A stretch of 64,000 bases of DNA from Cyanoderma ruficeps (Eukaryota; Chordata; Aves; Passeriformes; Timaliidae). The stretch's first letter is position 1. Each line of letters starts with the position of its first letter. The stretch is from assembly GCA_008694505.1 (NCBI GenBank), contig VZDJ01000116.1, forward strand, positions 24,643,666-24,707,665, in the 5' to 3' direction. Positions 27,516-38,939 of the stretch are shown piece by piece. The translations under genes were made by a program, and so were the position numbers. The notes below the pieces were generated by a model. That model searched no databases. It had not been told where the DNA came from and worked only from the letters and a program-made list of their open reading frames with translations.

Positions 27516-27639
27516 CAAACAAACAAGCAAAAAAACCAACAAACCGCCCCCCACCAAAAAAAAGAAACAACCAAAAAAAACCACCCAAAACAAAACAAAA
27601 ACAAAAACCCACCACCAACAACAAAAAAAACCCCCACAC
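27516..27639. repeat. 124-nt T-free A/C tract
   Basis: From 27516 to 27639 the plus strand has no T and only a few G. It consists of A-runs of up to eight separated by C or CC(C). The minus strand is correspondingly T/G-rich with GGG runs. It is the longest member of the T/G-A/C tracts in this window. Confidence 0.9.
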
Positions 27640-30600
27640 TGTATTCTAATGAGCAACCTTGTATAAAAGACACACTAATTAACTTTTTAGTGGTAGTGTC
27701 GACTTTAAATATGGAACTTGGGATACATAAACAGATAATGAATAATTAATAATGAGTACATTAACAGTTGTTAATGGGTACATTAACAGATATCCAGATA
27801 TCCGAGCAAACTCATCCCCCTGTTACAATCAGCATGTGCTGCTGTATGGCTCAAGAGCTGCACACATCTCTGGAATCTGGGAATCCGTGTCCAGCTGAGC
27901 ATGAGGGAATGCTGCAGCTCACTGAATCCTGCCTGGGAGAGCAACTTTGGGCAATTCATAGAAGATTTTGTTTTCTGCAACTTCTTGTCTATGGAAGCGA
28001 AGTCACTCCTCTCTGACAGAGTGAAAATAGCTGTGGAAAAACAGAAATGCAGCAGGACTGGCACTTGGTAGGGATTCCAGAAAAAAACAGAATTCAGGGA
28101 ATGACGGAGCTCTTTTTGCTGTATCCACAGCAGAGGCAGAAAGATGCCAAGAGCAGAAAGGATTCCTGGAATCTGAGGAGAAGTCACATGAATAAACAAT
28201 GCGTGATTTTTGACTCCTTGGAGCCCCGAGACTTGTGGCCAAGAATCTTTCAGAACAAGCAAGAACAAATTCACGTCACTGGTTTGATTAAGGTGTGAAT
28301 GGCTGGATTTTGAATACTGCAGAATGCTCAGGGGTCTGTTGCCTCTACTGGCACAAATCTGTGTTGCATGTCCATGGTCCAAGCCCTGGGAATGGGTGCA
28401 AAAATTGCAGGGGTGTCCCCACAGAGCAGGGTGAGGTTTCTTTGGAGGCTGAGGGATCACTGGAGCAGAAGACCCCATTTCCTTGAAGAGGTGAGACAAG
28501 TGACACCTGCAAGGAGTTTGAGACGCCAAAGAGGCGCTGCTGAAAATAATTAGAACTATAATAGACTATATAATATACAGTCTATATAACAGAGTGGGGA
28601 GAACTTTCCTCAGCACTGATCTTACTTGTGGCTTTATGACAAAATACACCAAAGTGACAGAACAGTGGTAGAAAACTCAGGGAAAGAACAGAGCATGACC
28701 ATGATTTTGAGAGCAGGAGCTGTAATTGATTGTGCCTCTTGGATTGATTAAACCTCACCACCTTGTTAGCACCTTAACAAGCAGAAAGCAAAGAAAAAAA
28801 AATTACAATTTCACATTATGTACACTTGTACAGCAGTTGTCTCACACCAGCACACCTGGGAACAGATATGCCTCACTGAGGCTGTTAATCTCCATGCCTG
28901 CTGCCTGAGATGTTAAAACTGTCCTGGTGGATCAGGCGGCTGAGTCAATCTAAATGATTGAAGCTGCCAATGGAATGCCATAAATCTGTAAAATAATACT
29001 CCTTGAGGTTGGAGTTTATCATCTCCATGTTTGCCTGAGCTGGGAGCAGCCTCTCACACCATCAAACTGCTCCCTGCACACTCTGCAGCCTCAGAACACC
29101 AAGACCGTAAATAACCTGCCCAAAATCAATTATAATCTACACATTTGAGCCAAACATTTACTCCTGCAGTTGGGAAGGGAAGGGATTAGCCTTTCCCCAT
29201 GCCAGCAGCTTGCCTTGCATTGGAGAAGATAGCACAGGTCCAGTAAATCATGAGCCAGCCACGTGGAGCTTGAGAGTCAAATTTATTGGTGTTGACCCAA
29301 GGGAGTCACTCACTGTCACAGCCCTGTGAACCAAAAAAGAGCAACTTTGCCCTTCAGTTTGTGCAGGCATTCCTCTCTCACACAGGCAGAGCTCTTCCCC
29401 TGCACAGGGGAACACATTGCTGAGCTGACACCTGCAGCAGCCTGTGGGATATTCCATAGCCAGGCTGTTACAGCCTCTGGAATGGAAATAGGGGTGGGGC
29501 ATTAACAAAGCCAGCACAAGCACAGGCATTGCAGAGGAGCATTAAAACCATCCAGGGTGGGAGAAGAATATATAGGAATATACTGATGTGGATATAGANC
29601 GTGCATTTTCCAGCTTTAGGGATCCCATGCTGAGGTCAAACTGTGTATTGTGCATTCCTCTGGTTCCCTGACTCAACCTTGGGGTGCATAAAGTCCCTGA
29701 TGACATCAGCTTTTAGCAGCTTTTATTTTGTAATTAATTGCTCTACTCACAGACCTTAGCTGGTAGTGTAAATTACAGCTTTGGGGATGGAGCTATTTTT
29801 AAAATCAGCCAATATTCAATCACAACCCTTTTAAATTTTATTTGCAGCAGCAGAGCAATTCACCTTCTATTTTTTTAAATCCCACTCACAAGTCTTCACC
29901 TGTCTGATGCAGGAACTGGAGGTTTTTTGTTGTTCAAGTTAATCTCAGAAACTCAGGTAATCAAGTTCCCACAGCACTGGGTACAGACAAGGAGATTTAC
30001 ACAGATAATTTAAAGGCACCACTCTGATCTGTTATAAAATCCAGGCTGTCAGGAGTTCAGAAATTAAATCAACAAGATAAATCACTAGGACTTCAGCAGA
30101 TTCCTTAAGTTAATCTGATACATAAAAAGATGTCCTAGACATGAGCTTTTATACCCAACTGGAATCCCTTACACTGCAGAAACATTAAAAATCATTGAAA
30201 CATGTCTAACCTTAGTGTTTTATCCCCTGGAATAATCACAAATAAACATCTGTGATGAGAGTGGTTCTATAACCACAAAAACCCAATGACACTGAACATT
30301 ATTTATACCAGAATGATGTAACCAGATGGTTTGATTAATATCTGCAGAGTCATTTCTGCACTTTATACCCCTCTTGGAACACAGACAAGCTTTATGAGGC
30401 TGCATGTTTGTTTGGGACACTCCAGGGCCCGGTTTGCAAGATGCTGAACACCCACATGCCTCACCACAATCCACAGGGACACCCAAGTCCTTGCAACATC
30501 CACCCTTACGGCTCCTTGTTTGTGTGTTCCTCCCTCAGATTCCATTTGGCACTGGATCCACCGATTTGTTCGAAGGGCAAGAAATGAGAAAAGAATAAGC

Positions 30601-30848
30601 AGAAAAAGCAGAGTCTCTCTCATCTCCAATGCCCCTTTTCTCCAGTTTATTCTTGCTCTGCCCATCTGCCTTTCCTAATCCCACTGCCCAGAGGAAGTCA
30701 CAAAAAACCCCAAATTACCAGTCAGTACATCCACATGATTTCTGCAGCAGGGAAAAGCCCAGTGGTTTCTAATGATGTCCAGAGAGCACCTTGAGCCTCT
30801 GAAGATGATTTTCAAACTGAGAGCTGAAACCCTGGCTCCTCATCATCA
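27640..30848. other. Gene-free stretch with one long open frame
   Basis: A 248-codon open frame lies on the minus strand (27783-28529), the longest in the window. Its translation (rich in His, Ser, Cys, Leu) does not resemble a protein I know, and no promoter or splice context is evident, so I treat it as probably accidental. A small imperfect palindrome, AGACTATATAATATACAGTCT, sits near 28563. An isolated N is at 29599. Confidence 0.45.
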
Positions 30849-30981
30849 CCCAGAGAAGCTGTGGGGGTCCCATCCCTGGAAATGGTGAAGGCCAGGCTGG
30901 ATGGGGCTTGGAGCCACCTGATCAGGGTGTCCCTGCCCATGGCAGGGGTTTGGAACCAGATGATCTTTAAAGTCCCTTCAA
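30849..30981 (+). mobile_element. CR1 3'-end fragment
   Basis: CATCCCTGGAAATGGTGAAG, GCCAGGCTGGATGGGGCTTG, GTGTCCCTGCCCATGGCAGG and GATGATCTTTAAAGTCCCTT follow CR1 order on the plus strand. It is truncated at the 5' side and lacks the terminal octamer repeats. Confidence 0.92.
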
Positions 30982-33900
30982 CACAAGCAGAGGACCAGGT
31001 TGAACTTTGATTGCTACCTGACCTGCAAAAGGTTATTTTGACACAAGCAGTTGATCCCTCAGGCCACTTCTCACACCCCTTAAAATGCTGTAGCCTCAGT
31101 TCTCCCTCAGCTGATGCCACAAGCTTGTGATTCCCACCACCAACTTTTAGCAAAGGGTGTGGATACACCCAGCAGTGCAAACTGACCCACACAAATCAGG
31201 AGACAGCTCCTCACAAGTGATGGACCATCCTTATTTTTATCCTGAATCAGTAAAGGCTTTGTTTAACACCTACAGGCAGGTACTAGAGAGGCTCACAGAA
31301 GCAGCAAGGTCAGGTTTTGGGTCCAGGGATTCAGGGTGGCAGAGTCACATCAAGACAGTGCAGCAGTGAAACCACTGAAATTGTGAAATATCGGGGGCAG
31401 AATTAAATCACTAGATAGGAAAACAGTATCCTGAAAATAAAATACCCCAGATAAGAAAACATAAACGCAGGTAGAAAATTCCAATCCTGCCGTGCATGTC
31501 AGGGCTGTATTAACAAGGCTTGCTTTCCAGAGATCAAAGGACACTGATCCTTCTGCCAGATCAATCTTTGCAGAGAGGAGGGGAGGATTTTCATAACTCA
31601 GGTAAGGAAAAGAGACAGCAAGGAAAGTCCTGTTTGCATTTCTCTGTCTAAATTCCTCACTGTGTTCAAGCATTTTGAGATTTACAGTTCGAGATCTGCT
31701 GTTCTCCAGGCAGCTTTTCCAACAACTGTTCATGTTTTACTCCCAGCTGAAACATAGAAGAACCCTTTTGCCAAAAGCATGTTTCTCTGGGGATCATTCT
31801 TCCTCAAACATGTTTGTCTCTAAGCCTCCCATTTAACCATGCTGGTAAGAGTGCAGGTCAGAAAGGCACTAAATTTCTTTATAAAATAACAAAAAAAATA
31901 TTTTCCTAAGGGAATATCTATGGGTAATTTGCAGTTTATCCCTTTACCCTTTGTATTCTGCACTTTGGATTTATTGAGAAATGACAAACGTTCTCATGTC
32001 TGAGCCTTTTCAATCTCCTGTCCCATCCAACATACTTGGAGCCCCTGGATGCAGCCACAGGGGCTGAAGTAACCACAGGAGAGATCACTGTGGGTCTTTT
32101 TCATTTCTGAATGAGGACAAATGGTTGGACTGCTTTGCCAAGGTTTATCTTGTGGGGTGGGACTCCACATCCTCCAGATGAATTCAGGTGCGGCAGCAAT
32201 TGGTTAATCTGGTAACCATAACAACCATAATCCTCACTGCAGGACTCTGAAAAACTTGTCTTGCTCCTTTTTCTTCCTAAAAACACTTTAGCTCAAGGAA
32301 GATCAGGGTTTGCTGAGGTTTGGGGAGCTCCGTAGGGCACAAATTGAAATTAGGAAGGTGATTAAGGTTAGAATTAAAAAAGGATAATGGATAATGAATA
32401 ATTAATCAGGATACACAGGCCTGTACAAATATCAGAAGAAAGTACATCCTTTGGTCCTGCAGAAAACGAGATGTTAAATGCCCCAAGAGGCATGTTGGAA
32501 CACCTAAAGGAACAGCTTAGGAAGTTAGGCACTTTTCTGTTAAATCACCTTGTCATGTTTATAGCTCCCCAAAGCCCTCCTTAAATATGATAATAGGAGT
32601 CTGACTAGTCTGACTTTGTCATTTTAATTAAAAGCTCTATTCCTCATGGCAGGAGCAAATAATAAAAAAAAAATACAGTCCCTACTGCAACCCCATGGGA
32701 AATATGAATGCCTTCCCCTATAAAATTGTATATGAGTGGCACAGCTTAGGGATTGGTCTGGCCTATGTTCCATATGTAAACATCCATAATTCACCTTCAA
32801 AAATGGAATTTAGTGGCAGATTCCTTTTGTTAACATGAAAAAAACCAACCACGAACCCTTTTCCACCCCTCAGAGAACAACTGTTTTTCTCCCTAAAAGA
32901 TTTTTCATCCAGAAATTTCCAAGGTTTCCAGCATTAAAAATCAAGTGAAGCTGCCAATTTTTTTAAGAAACTTTCCCCTAGTTTGAAACTTGTTTTCAGA
33001 GTTTTATTCTTCTTGAAACTGTCACATTTTAGCCAAACTGTGAGTTACCCATTAAAGAGAAAATCCAGCCTCCAGCCTGTTCCATTAAGCCACATGATTG
33101 TGCAGAATGTAATAGCTGGAGTCCATATCCTTACATTTCTTCTGCAAGTCCAAACCCACAGGTTGCCAGGCACAGCAGATAGATCACACTGCCACCACAT
33201 TCATTCCCACTCTCTGGATCACAGCTCCTACAACTTTAATTCACTCTTTGTCAAACCTGGAGAACTCCCTCAACAGCCACAAAATCCAGTTTGCACCTAT
33301 TAAAAAAAAATAAAATAAAAGTCACTCTGGCACACACACACCAGGGGAGGACAAACCTTTTCAGCCATTAAAGACATCATTTTCCTCAGTGATTGCTGGC
33401 AGATGATGCTGCCCTTTCAAAGGGCAGAGATATTTGTTTGAATAACTACCTGTAGCCAGCTCTGCACACTCACCTCTTGCTGTGTGTTAACCAGCTTCTC
33501 CTTGTCCTTTTTGGAGCTCGAAGAGAGGACTGAAGCATTTTCAGGTTCTTTTATCCAGCTGAGCAGTTCCATTGTCTCCCGGGTGCTCCTGCAAACCTGA
33601 GAGGCCTCAGGCTGGAGTTGTCATGCAGTGATGGGTCAAGAACACTCTCAAGGGAAGAAATCAACACTCTGAGGGTTCAGATGGCAACAGCAGAGATCAA
33701 CAACAGCTCTGTCTGAGAGGGGTGAGAGTCATGATGGGTTTGCAGTAAATGTCTCTGTCTGCAGAGGGGAAGTGGCAGCTCACACCCTGGAATGGTTTTG
33801 CTGCTGGGAAAATGTGCAGACACTGCATCTCCAACCCATGCTGTGAACTGCTGCACCTTGGCTCAGGTGAGGACAGAGGGCAGGGGGGGGACAAAGGGAC

Positions 33901-35240
33901 AGACAGAAACCACCTTTTCCAAGAAGAAGAGTTAAAAATTGAACACCAGTGCAGTAACCACACAAACATCTTTCTTTAGGCAGCACAGCCCACGATATTA
34001 CAGTCCAGATATAGATAGGCGTTTGTTTCCTAGAACAAGCTGTAAGAAAAGATCCATCAGCATCATTCTCTTGTCTCTTGAGCTCCCCATAAACACTCAT
34101 GCTCTTTATTAATTCATTTCCTTTGTTGTTATTTATTAAAACTTTTTTCTACTCCGATTTCAGATGTTACTCCACTACAAAACTCTTCACACAAATCTGT
34201 CGGTTTCCTTAGTCCACAGTAATACCCTTAAATAAAATATTTAAGCTAAAAAAAATAATGGAAAATTAATTCAGACATCCTCAAAAATCATATTGAATTA
34301 TGTGTAGGTATGAAATTAGTTCAGATATAGCTGGAATTTCTGAGGAAGGCTGTCACTAGGCAAGGAAGTCTCCTGCCTGCCTTTGATCAAATTCCCTGGG
34401 GACTTTTAGAGTGGGCAGATCAGTTTCTCTGTCAGGTGTTTACCCCGTAAACACTCAGTTTCTTGTAATAAAAATTACACCTCATTGAAGAGCAAACCCA
34501 AGTATCCTTACGAGATGAAAGGCTGATTTTTTCTCTTACAAACCAGTCCATGACTATCAGAAATGCAAACCCTTCCTGCATGGAGAAAGTCTCCGTGACA
34601 CCTTCAGGAGGGAGTGTGGTGAATCCTTGGCCCTGCAGCACTCCTGGTGTCCAAGAGCCAAGGAGGGAACAGCCCAGCTCTGCTCCCAGTCGAGGATCAG
34701 GAGTGTGGAAGTCGCCTCTAGAGTGTGGTCTTCCAATCTTTGCATTTTTGTTCTGCTCAGATCTTCGGGGAAGAACACAGCAAGGCCCACGGAGCTTTGC
34801 TGCCTCTCGTTCACTGCTGCCCCACAGGGCTCGTCCACTCCTCATAAAGAGAATGTTAACAAAATCTGACATTTGGCTGCAAGAAATTTATTCACTTCAA
34901 CACCTTGAATAAGAGTTTTCTCTCTCTTCAGAGAGCACAGGAGGCAGAAGCACACTTTGCTTTCTGATGTTACATCAATCTTGTTTCACCAAGCGGTTAT
35001 GGAGACACCTGGAAATGAAGTCTGTGAGTGCAAACACCATGCAAGAGAATATCTATTTTCACTTTGGCAGCATTAAGAACTAAGACATTTTTGTGGGAGG
35101 AGACTGTAGAAATCCTCGGAGAAATCCAGAGACTAGTTCTTAGGCTTGGAAAAAACAGACTTGGAGGAAGAGCAAGGAAATGTTTCAGCAAGACTATGAA
35201 ACCTTCCAGAGTGAGCCCAGCCAAATCTAGACATCTTTTA
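30982..35240. other. Gene-free stretch
   Basis: No recognised exon or repeat apart from short A-runs (about 31889, 32665, 33302). Overlapping frames at 34432-34912 on both strands (up to 146 codons) have no supporting evidence. Confidence 0.5.
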
Positions 35241-35410
35241 AATCCCCCCAGGGATGGTGGCTGCTTTAACGCCCTGAACAGCCTGTTCCAGTGAAGAAAT
35301 TCTTCCTGCTACCCAATCTAAACCTCTCTTGTCACAACTTGGGGTCATTTCTTTTCCTGTCACTTGTGGCTGACCCGCACCTCACTACAGACTCCTTCCA
35401 GGTAGTTGTG
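35241..35410 (-). mobile_element. CR1 fragment, minus orientation
   Basis: CAGGGATGGTGGCTG, CCTGAACAGCCTGTTCCAGT, GAAGAAATTCTTCCT, CTAAACCTCTCTTG, CATTTCTTTTCCTGTCACTT and CCTTCCAGGTAGTTGTG match the complement of an avian CR1 3' region. It covers a more internal part of CR1 than the other minus-strand copies, and both ends are truncated. Confidence 0.88.
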
Positions 35411-38390
35411 ACAGCCAGTGGCAGAACCCTTCTTTGCATTATATATCCTTTTTATACTCTCCTGGCACAGCCAGCACTCACTGGCAGAACAATAACACAG
35501 CCAGACAGGAAAAGAAATATCTAAGGGTTGCAGGTGCAATAGAAAAGGCACTGAAGTTTGAAATTAGTACTGCATTCAATCACTGGAACCCAAAAAGAGC
35601 ATTGAATTTATAAGTTTCTGCTTTCCTAAGACCTCTTCATTAAAATGGAGATCACATCGTTTGGAATTTGCTCTATGATAAACAGATCAGGATTTATGAC
35701 ATGGTATCTAATTTGCAGCCAACTATGAAAGCCAAAACATTTGAAGTTTAAGAGTGACTGCAGGGAATGCTGAGGGCTGTAGGTTTGGGGGTTTAACAAA
35801 TGCTTTCACCATCACATCCCCTACAACACCCATTTTTCACTATCTCCATTGCCTTTCTTACAGAATTTGCTAAATCACTAATGCACAAAAAAAACATCCC
35901 TAGGTCCAGGCTGGGCACTGCAAGCTTCTCCTCCTCCCATTAATCAGAATTTTTTATAGTTGAGCTTTCCTCGCGTTTCAGGATATTTATTTTTAAATTA
36001 ATCCAGCAGGTGTTGCGAAAATAATTATGAATAGCAAATGGCTTCATTGAACCAATTTGGCTCCCTTGATGGCCAGAGGCAGATTGTACCCACCCTAGAG
36101 AAAGGCTTCTTCCAGCACAGTTACTGCAACAAAAATTAAACATTCTGGTCAAAAACACCCTTGCTGCCCAGCAAGGCAGGCACACACAGGTAAGAATCTG
36201 TCTCACACAGTGTTCTTCTTTCCACATTCCTTTTATTTCCCTGCAATTGATTTTCAGGGTGATGAGGAGTGCAGGAAACTCTTTCAGGGTGCACTTGGAA
36301 TAACAGAAGCACCGAGGGTTGGATCTTGTAACCTCTATTTTTAATAACCTTCAGGCTCAACACACAGAGAAGAGCTGAGCTGGGCACTGTTGAGAGTTCT
36401 TGCATTTGCAGACTCTGTTACAGATTTAAAAATCAAAAGCAGAAACTCGGTGGACCCTCCTCAACCTATGGGTGGAAAATTAAATAATCTCAAGAATTCT
36501 GCCAGGAAGTGCACTTGTCTCATGCAGCCACCTGCTGCCTTTTTCTACTCTCATTTCTACTGAAGCTGCAGGTTCCTATAATTATCTAAGTGAATAACTT
36601 AATGATAAATTCCACTCCATCTCTGACAGCTGAATAATTCAGGAGAATTTTAATAGGGAACAATAAAACAGACTTTTAAAAAATTCACTTTAGTTCCACC
36701 TCATCTTTAATTAAGTCAGTTCTGGAAAGATCCAGGTTCTAAAGGTCATTGAAAGACATTGGCAAATCCACCAACTACAATAAAATCTAAAGAGAAAAAA
36801 AAAAAAAAACCAAACAAACACAAAATAAACCAAAAAGCCCCACAGGTTCAGTTTCAACACTCTAAGGTTACCTTAAAAGAGACTATATATGATGATTAAA
36901 GTATCCCTATATATTAGTTTGAAATGTAGAAACTACCTAGGGTTAATTGTAAAATGAGTATTTCTATTTTTTAAATTGCACTTACAATGAATTTGCTTTA
37001 GCCAAAGTACATGATGTTGTTTTTCAATTAATGATCAGAACTTCATAAATAATGATTTTTTTCAGTGTTTTGGGGCGAACTTTGGAAAACAGTTCATGTC
37101 CAAACAAGCAAAATAAGAAAGTTTTGTTTTCAAGTCATCACTGAGACAGGCAAACATTCTGCTTGGAGTCAGCCTACAAAATTGTTTGACTTGAAAGGCT
37201 GTTAAAACCCATTTACGAACATTTCTGTTCTGTTGGATCAAAGTTTAAATAAGGGAAACTGTTCAATAAAAGTCAACATTTCAAATAAAAAAAAAGAAGT
37301 CAGAGCTTCCAAATAACAAAATGATTTTTTTTCCCCCCCAGCTGAAACAATTCACTAACCTTTCTCCAAATTCACAGTGCACACTGATTTTTTTTTTGGA
37401 GTCGGTTCCCTCTGTAGAACCCTTCACCAGATCAAGTTAAAATCTGCCAAGCCAGTGGAATCTCCTGCAACCATTAAACAGATGATTCAAATATTCATCT
37501 GCTGCTCAGTGTGGTTGTTACAGAGATAATCTAACAGGCGTGCACTCCTGGCTGACCAGACTTTAGGCAATGAAAGGCACTCATGAAAACAAATGAATAT
37601 ATTTAGAATGATTTTACATATGTATTCTATATATTATATACGGGAGGTATTCACTGCACCTGCTCTCATAGAATGGGACTGCACTTAGCAAAAAATCCTC
37701 TGGAATCACATTTTCAACCTAAATGGATTAGTACCTAAATTTATTACCTTCTCAGTTCACGTTGGACAGGAGCAGAGCTGCTGTCCCACAGGAAAATTTA
37801 TCATCCCAAATCATCTCATCAGGCAAGGACAAGACAGAGTGCAGATCTCAAAGCAAGTGCAGCTGTGTAGCACTCTAAGAACTGGTGTATACCTGACTTC
37901 AGAAATATTCGCTCTCCTTCTTCCAGACGAAGCAAATTTCCAGCAGCTAAACAAGCCCTGGCTAATTTCCTGCTGTTGTGGAAATTGACTCCATATCCAC
38001 ATGCCTGGTGAAAACCTATTTTCTCCTTGTGACAACCCAAAGGCAGGGAAGGTCATTTACAAGTAAAGATGATTTTAATGTAAAAATGAAAGCAAACCTT
38101 GCACTGAATTTGCGTAATTTGGGGGTTGGGGACTTTCAGCCTGTTCCAAGAATCAAGATTCCGTGTAAATTCCAGTTAAGACAGGATTCCCCATCGCCAG
38201 TGCTATCCAAAAAACCACTTGGGATTAGGAGCAGAGCAGTGTCTGGAAAGCGACGTGGCCGATCAGCATTCCCTGCCAACCCTCACACGCCTGCTGATTT
38301 CCAAATCTCCAGCCTTATCTGCCTCTCCAGCAGGAGCCAGTCCCAGCCTGTGTGCAAAGGCTCTGGGCCATTTATCACCCTGCAGTCACC
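35411..38390. other. Gene-free stretch
   Basis: No exon recognised. Contains an A-rich tract with CAAA units (36795-36841) and T/A-rich sequence near 37600-37640. The rest is unique AT-rich sequence. Confidence 0.5.
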
Positions 38391-38428
38391 CATCTTTTCA
38401 TCTTTTCTTCTTTTCATCTTTTCATCAG
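38391..38428. repeat. Pyrimidine-rich TCTTTTCA repeat
   Basis: CATCTTTT/CTTCTTTT units repeat four to five times with small changes. Confidence 0.85.
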
Positions 38429-38528
38429 TTCTTCTCCCTTGGATGGAGGAATGCCGAACCTGCCAGGGGCTCCAGCAAGGACCGTGCACCGGCCCCGCCC
38501 TGCACAGGGGGAGCTGCTGTCCCTCAAA

Positions 38529-38625
38529 TGTGTCCTCTTGTCCTCATAAATGTGTTCTGTTGTCACCATAAATGTGTTCTGTTGTCACCACGAAGGTGAG
38601 CTGTTGTCACCACAAAGGTGAGCTG
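38529..38625. repeat. 22-bp minisatellite, about 4.4 copies
   Basis: Units at 38529-38550, 38551-38572, 38573-38594 and 38595-38616, plus a partial unit at 38617-38625. The core is TGTGTTCTGTTGTCACCATA followed by AA. Copies drift stepwise: the first carries CCTC in place of TCTG, and the last two begin GGTGAGCTG. This pattern fits successive duplication. Confidence 0.93.
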
Positions 38626-38895
38626 CTTTCTGCTTCCAGGAGGGCAAGCCCATGGGCACAAGCCAGCAGCACCAATCCCTCCCTCTTCTCTGTTGTTCAC
38701 CCCTTTTTTGGGATCTGACCCCAGTCTGCGGCGTGGTCCAGACAGGGTCTGCCCTCTGCACCTGCTGCTAGGGAAAAGGGCTTGCCCACTTCACCAAAAA
38801 GCCAAGGAACAAAATCCCCAGTCAGACCCAAAGCAGCAGGTGGGTGGTGTTACCCAAGCCTGGAAATGCACTGCCATGCTGCCACTTCAGCAATT

Positions 38896-38932
38896 GAGGA
38901 GGAGGAGGAGGAGGAGGAGGAGGAGGAGGAGG
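38896..38932 (+). repeat. (GAG)n trinucleotide repeat
   Basis: An uninterrupted run of about 12 GAG units gives an all-purine strand of 37 nt. One frame reads as a glutamate run inside a 133-codon open frame (38782-39183), which I judge non-coding because the rest is low-complexity Pro/Ser sequence. Confidence 0.95.
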
Positions 38933-38939
38933 TGGGAAG

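Noticed and set aside
27429..27666. Phe/Gly/Trp-rich and Lys-rich frames
   Set aside because: They are translations of the A/C (T/G) low-complexity tract.
37978..38571. 197-codon plus-strand frame
   Set aside because: It runs into the TCTTTTCA repeat and the minisatellite and contains no recognisable motif.
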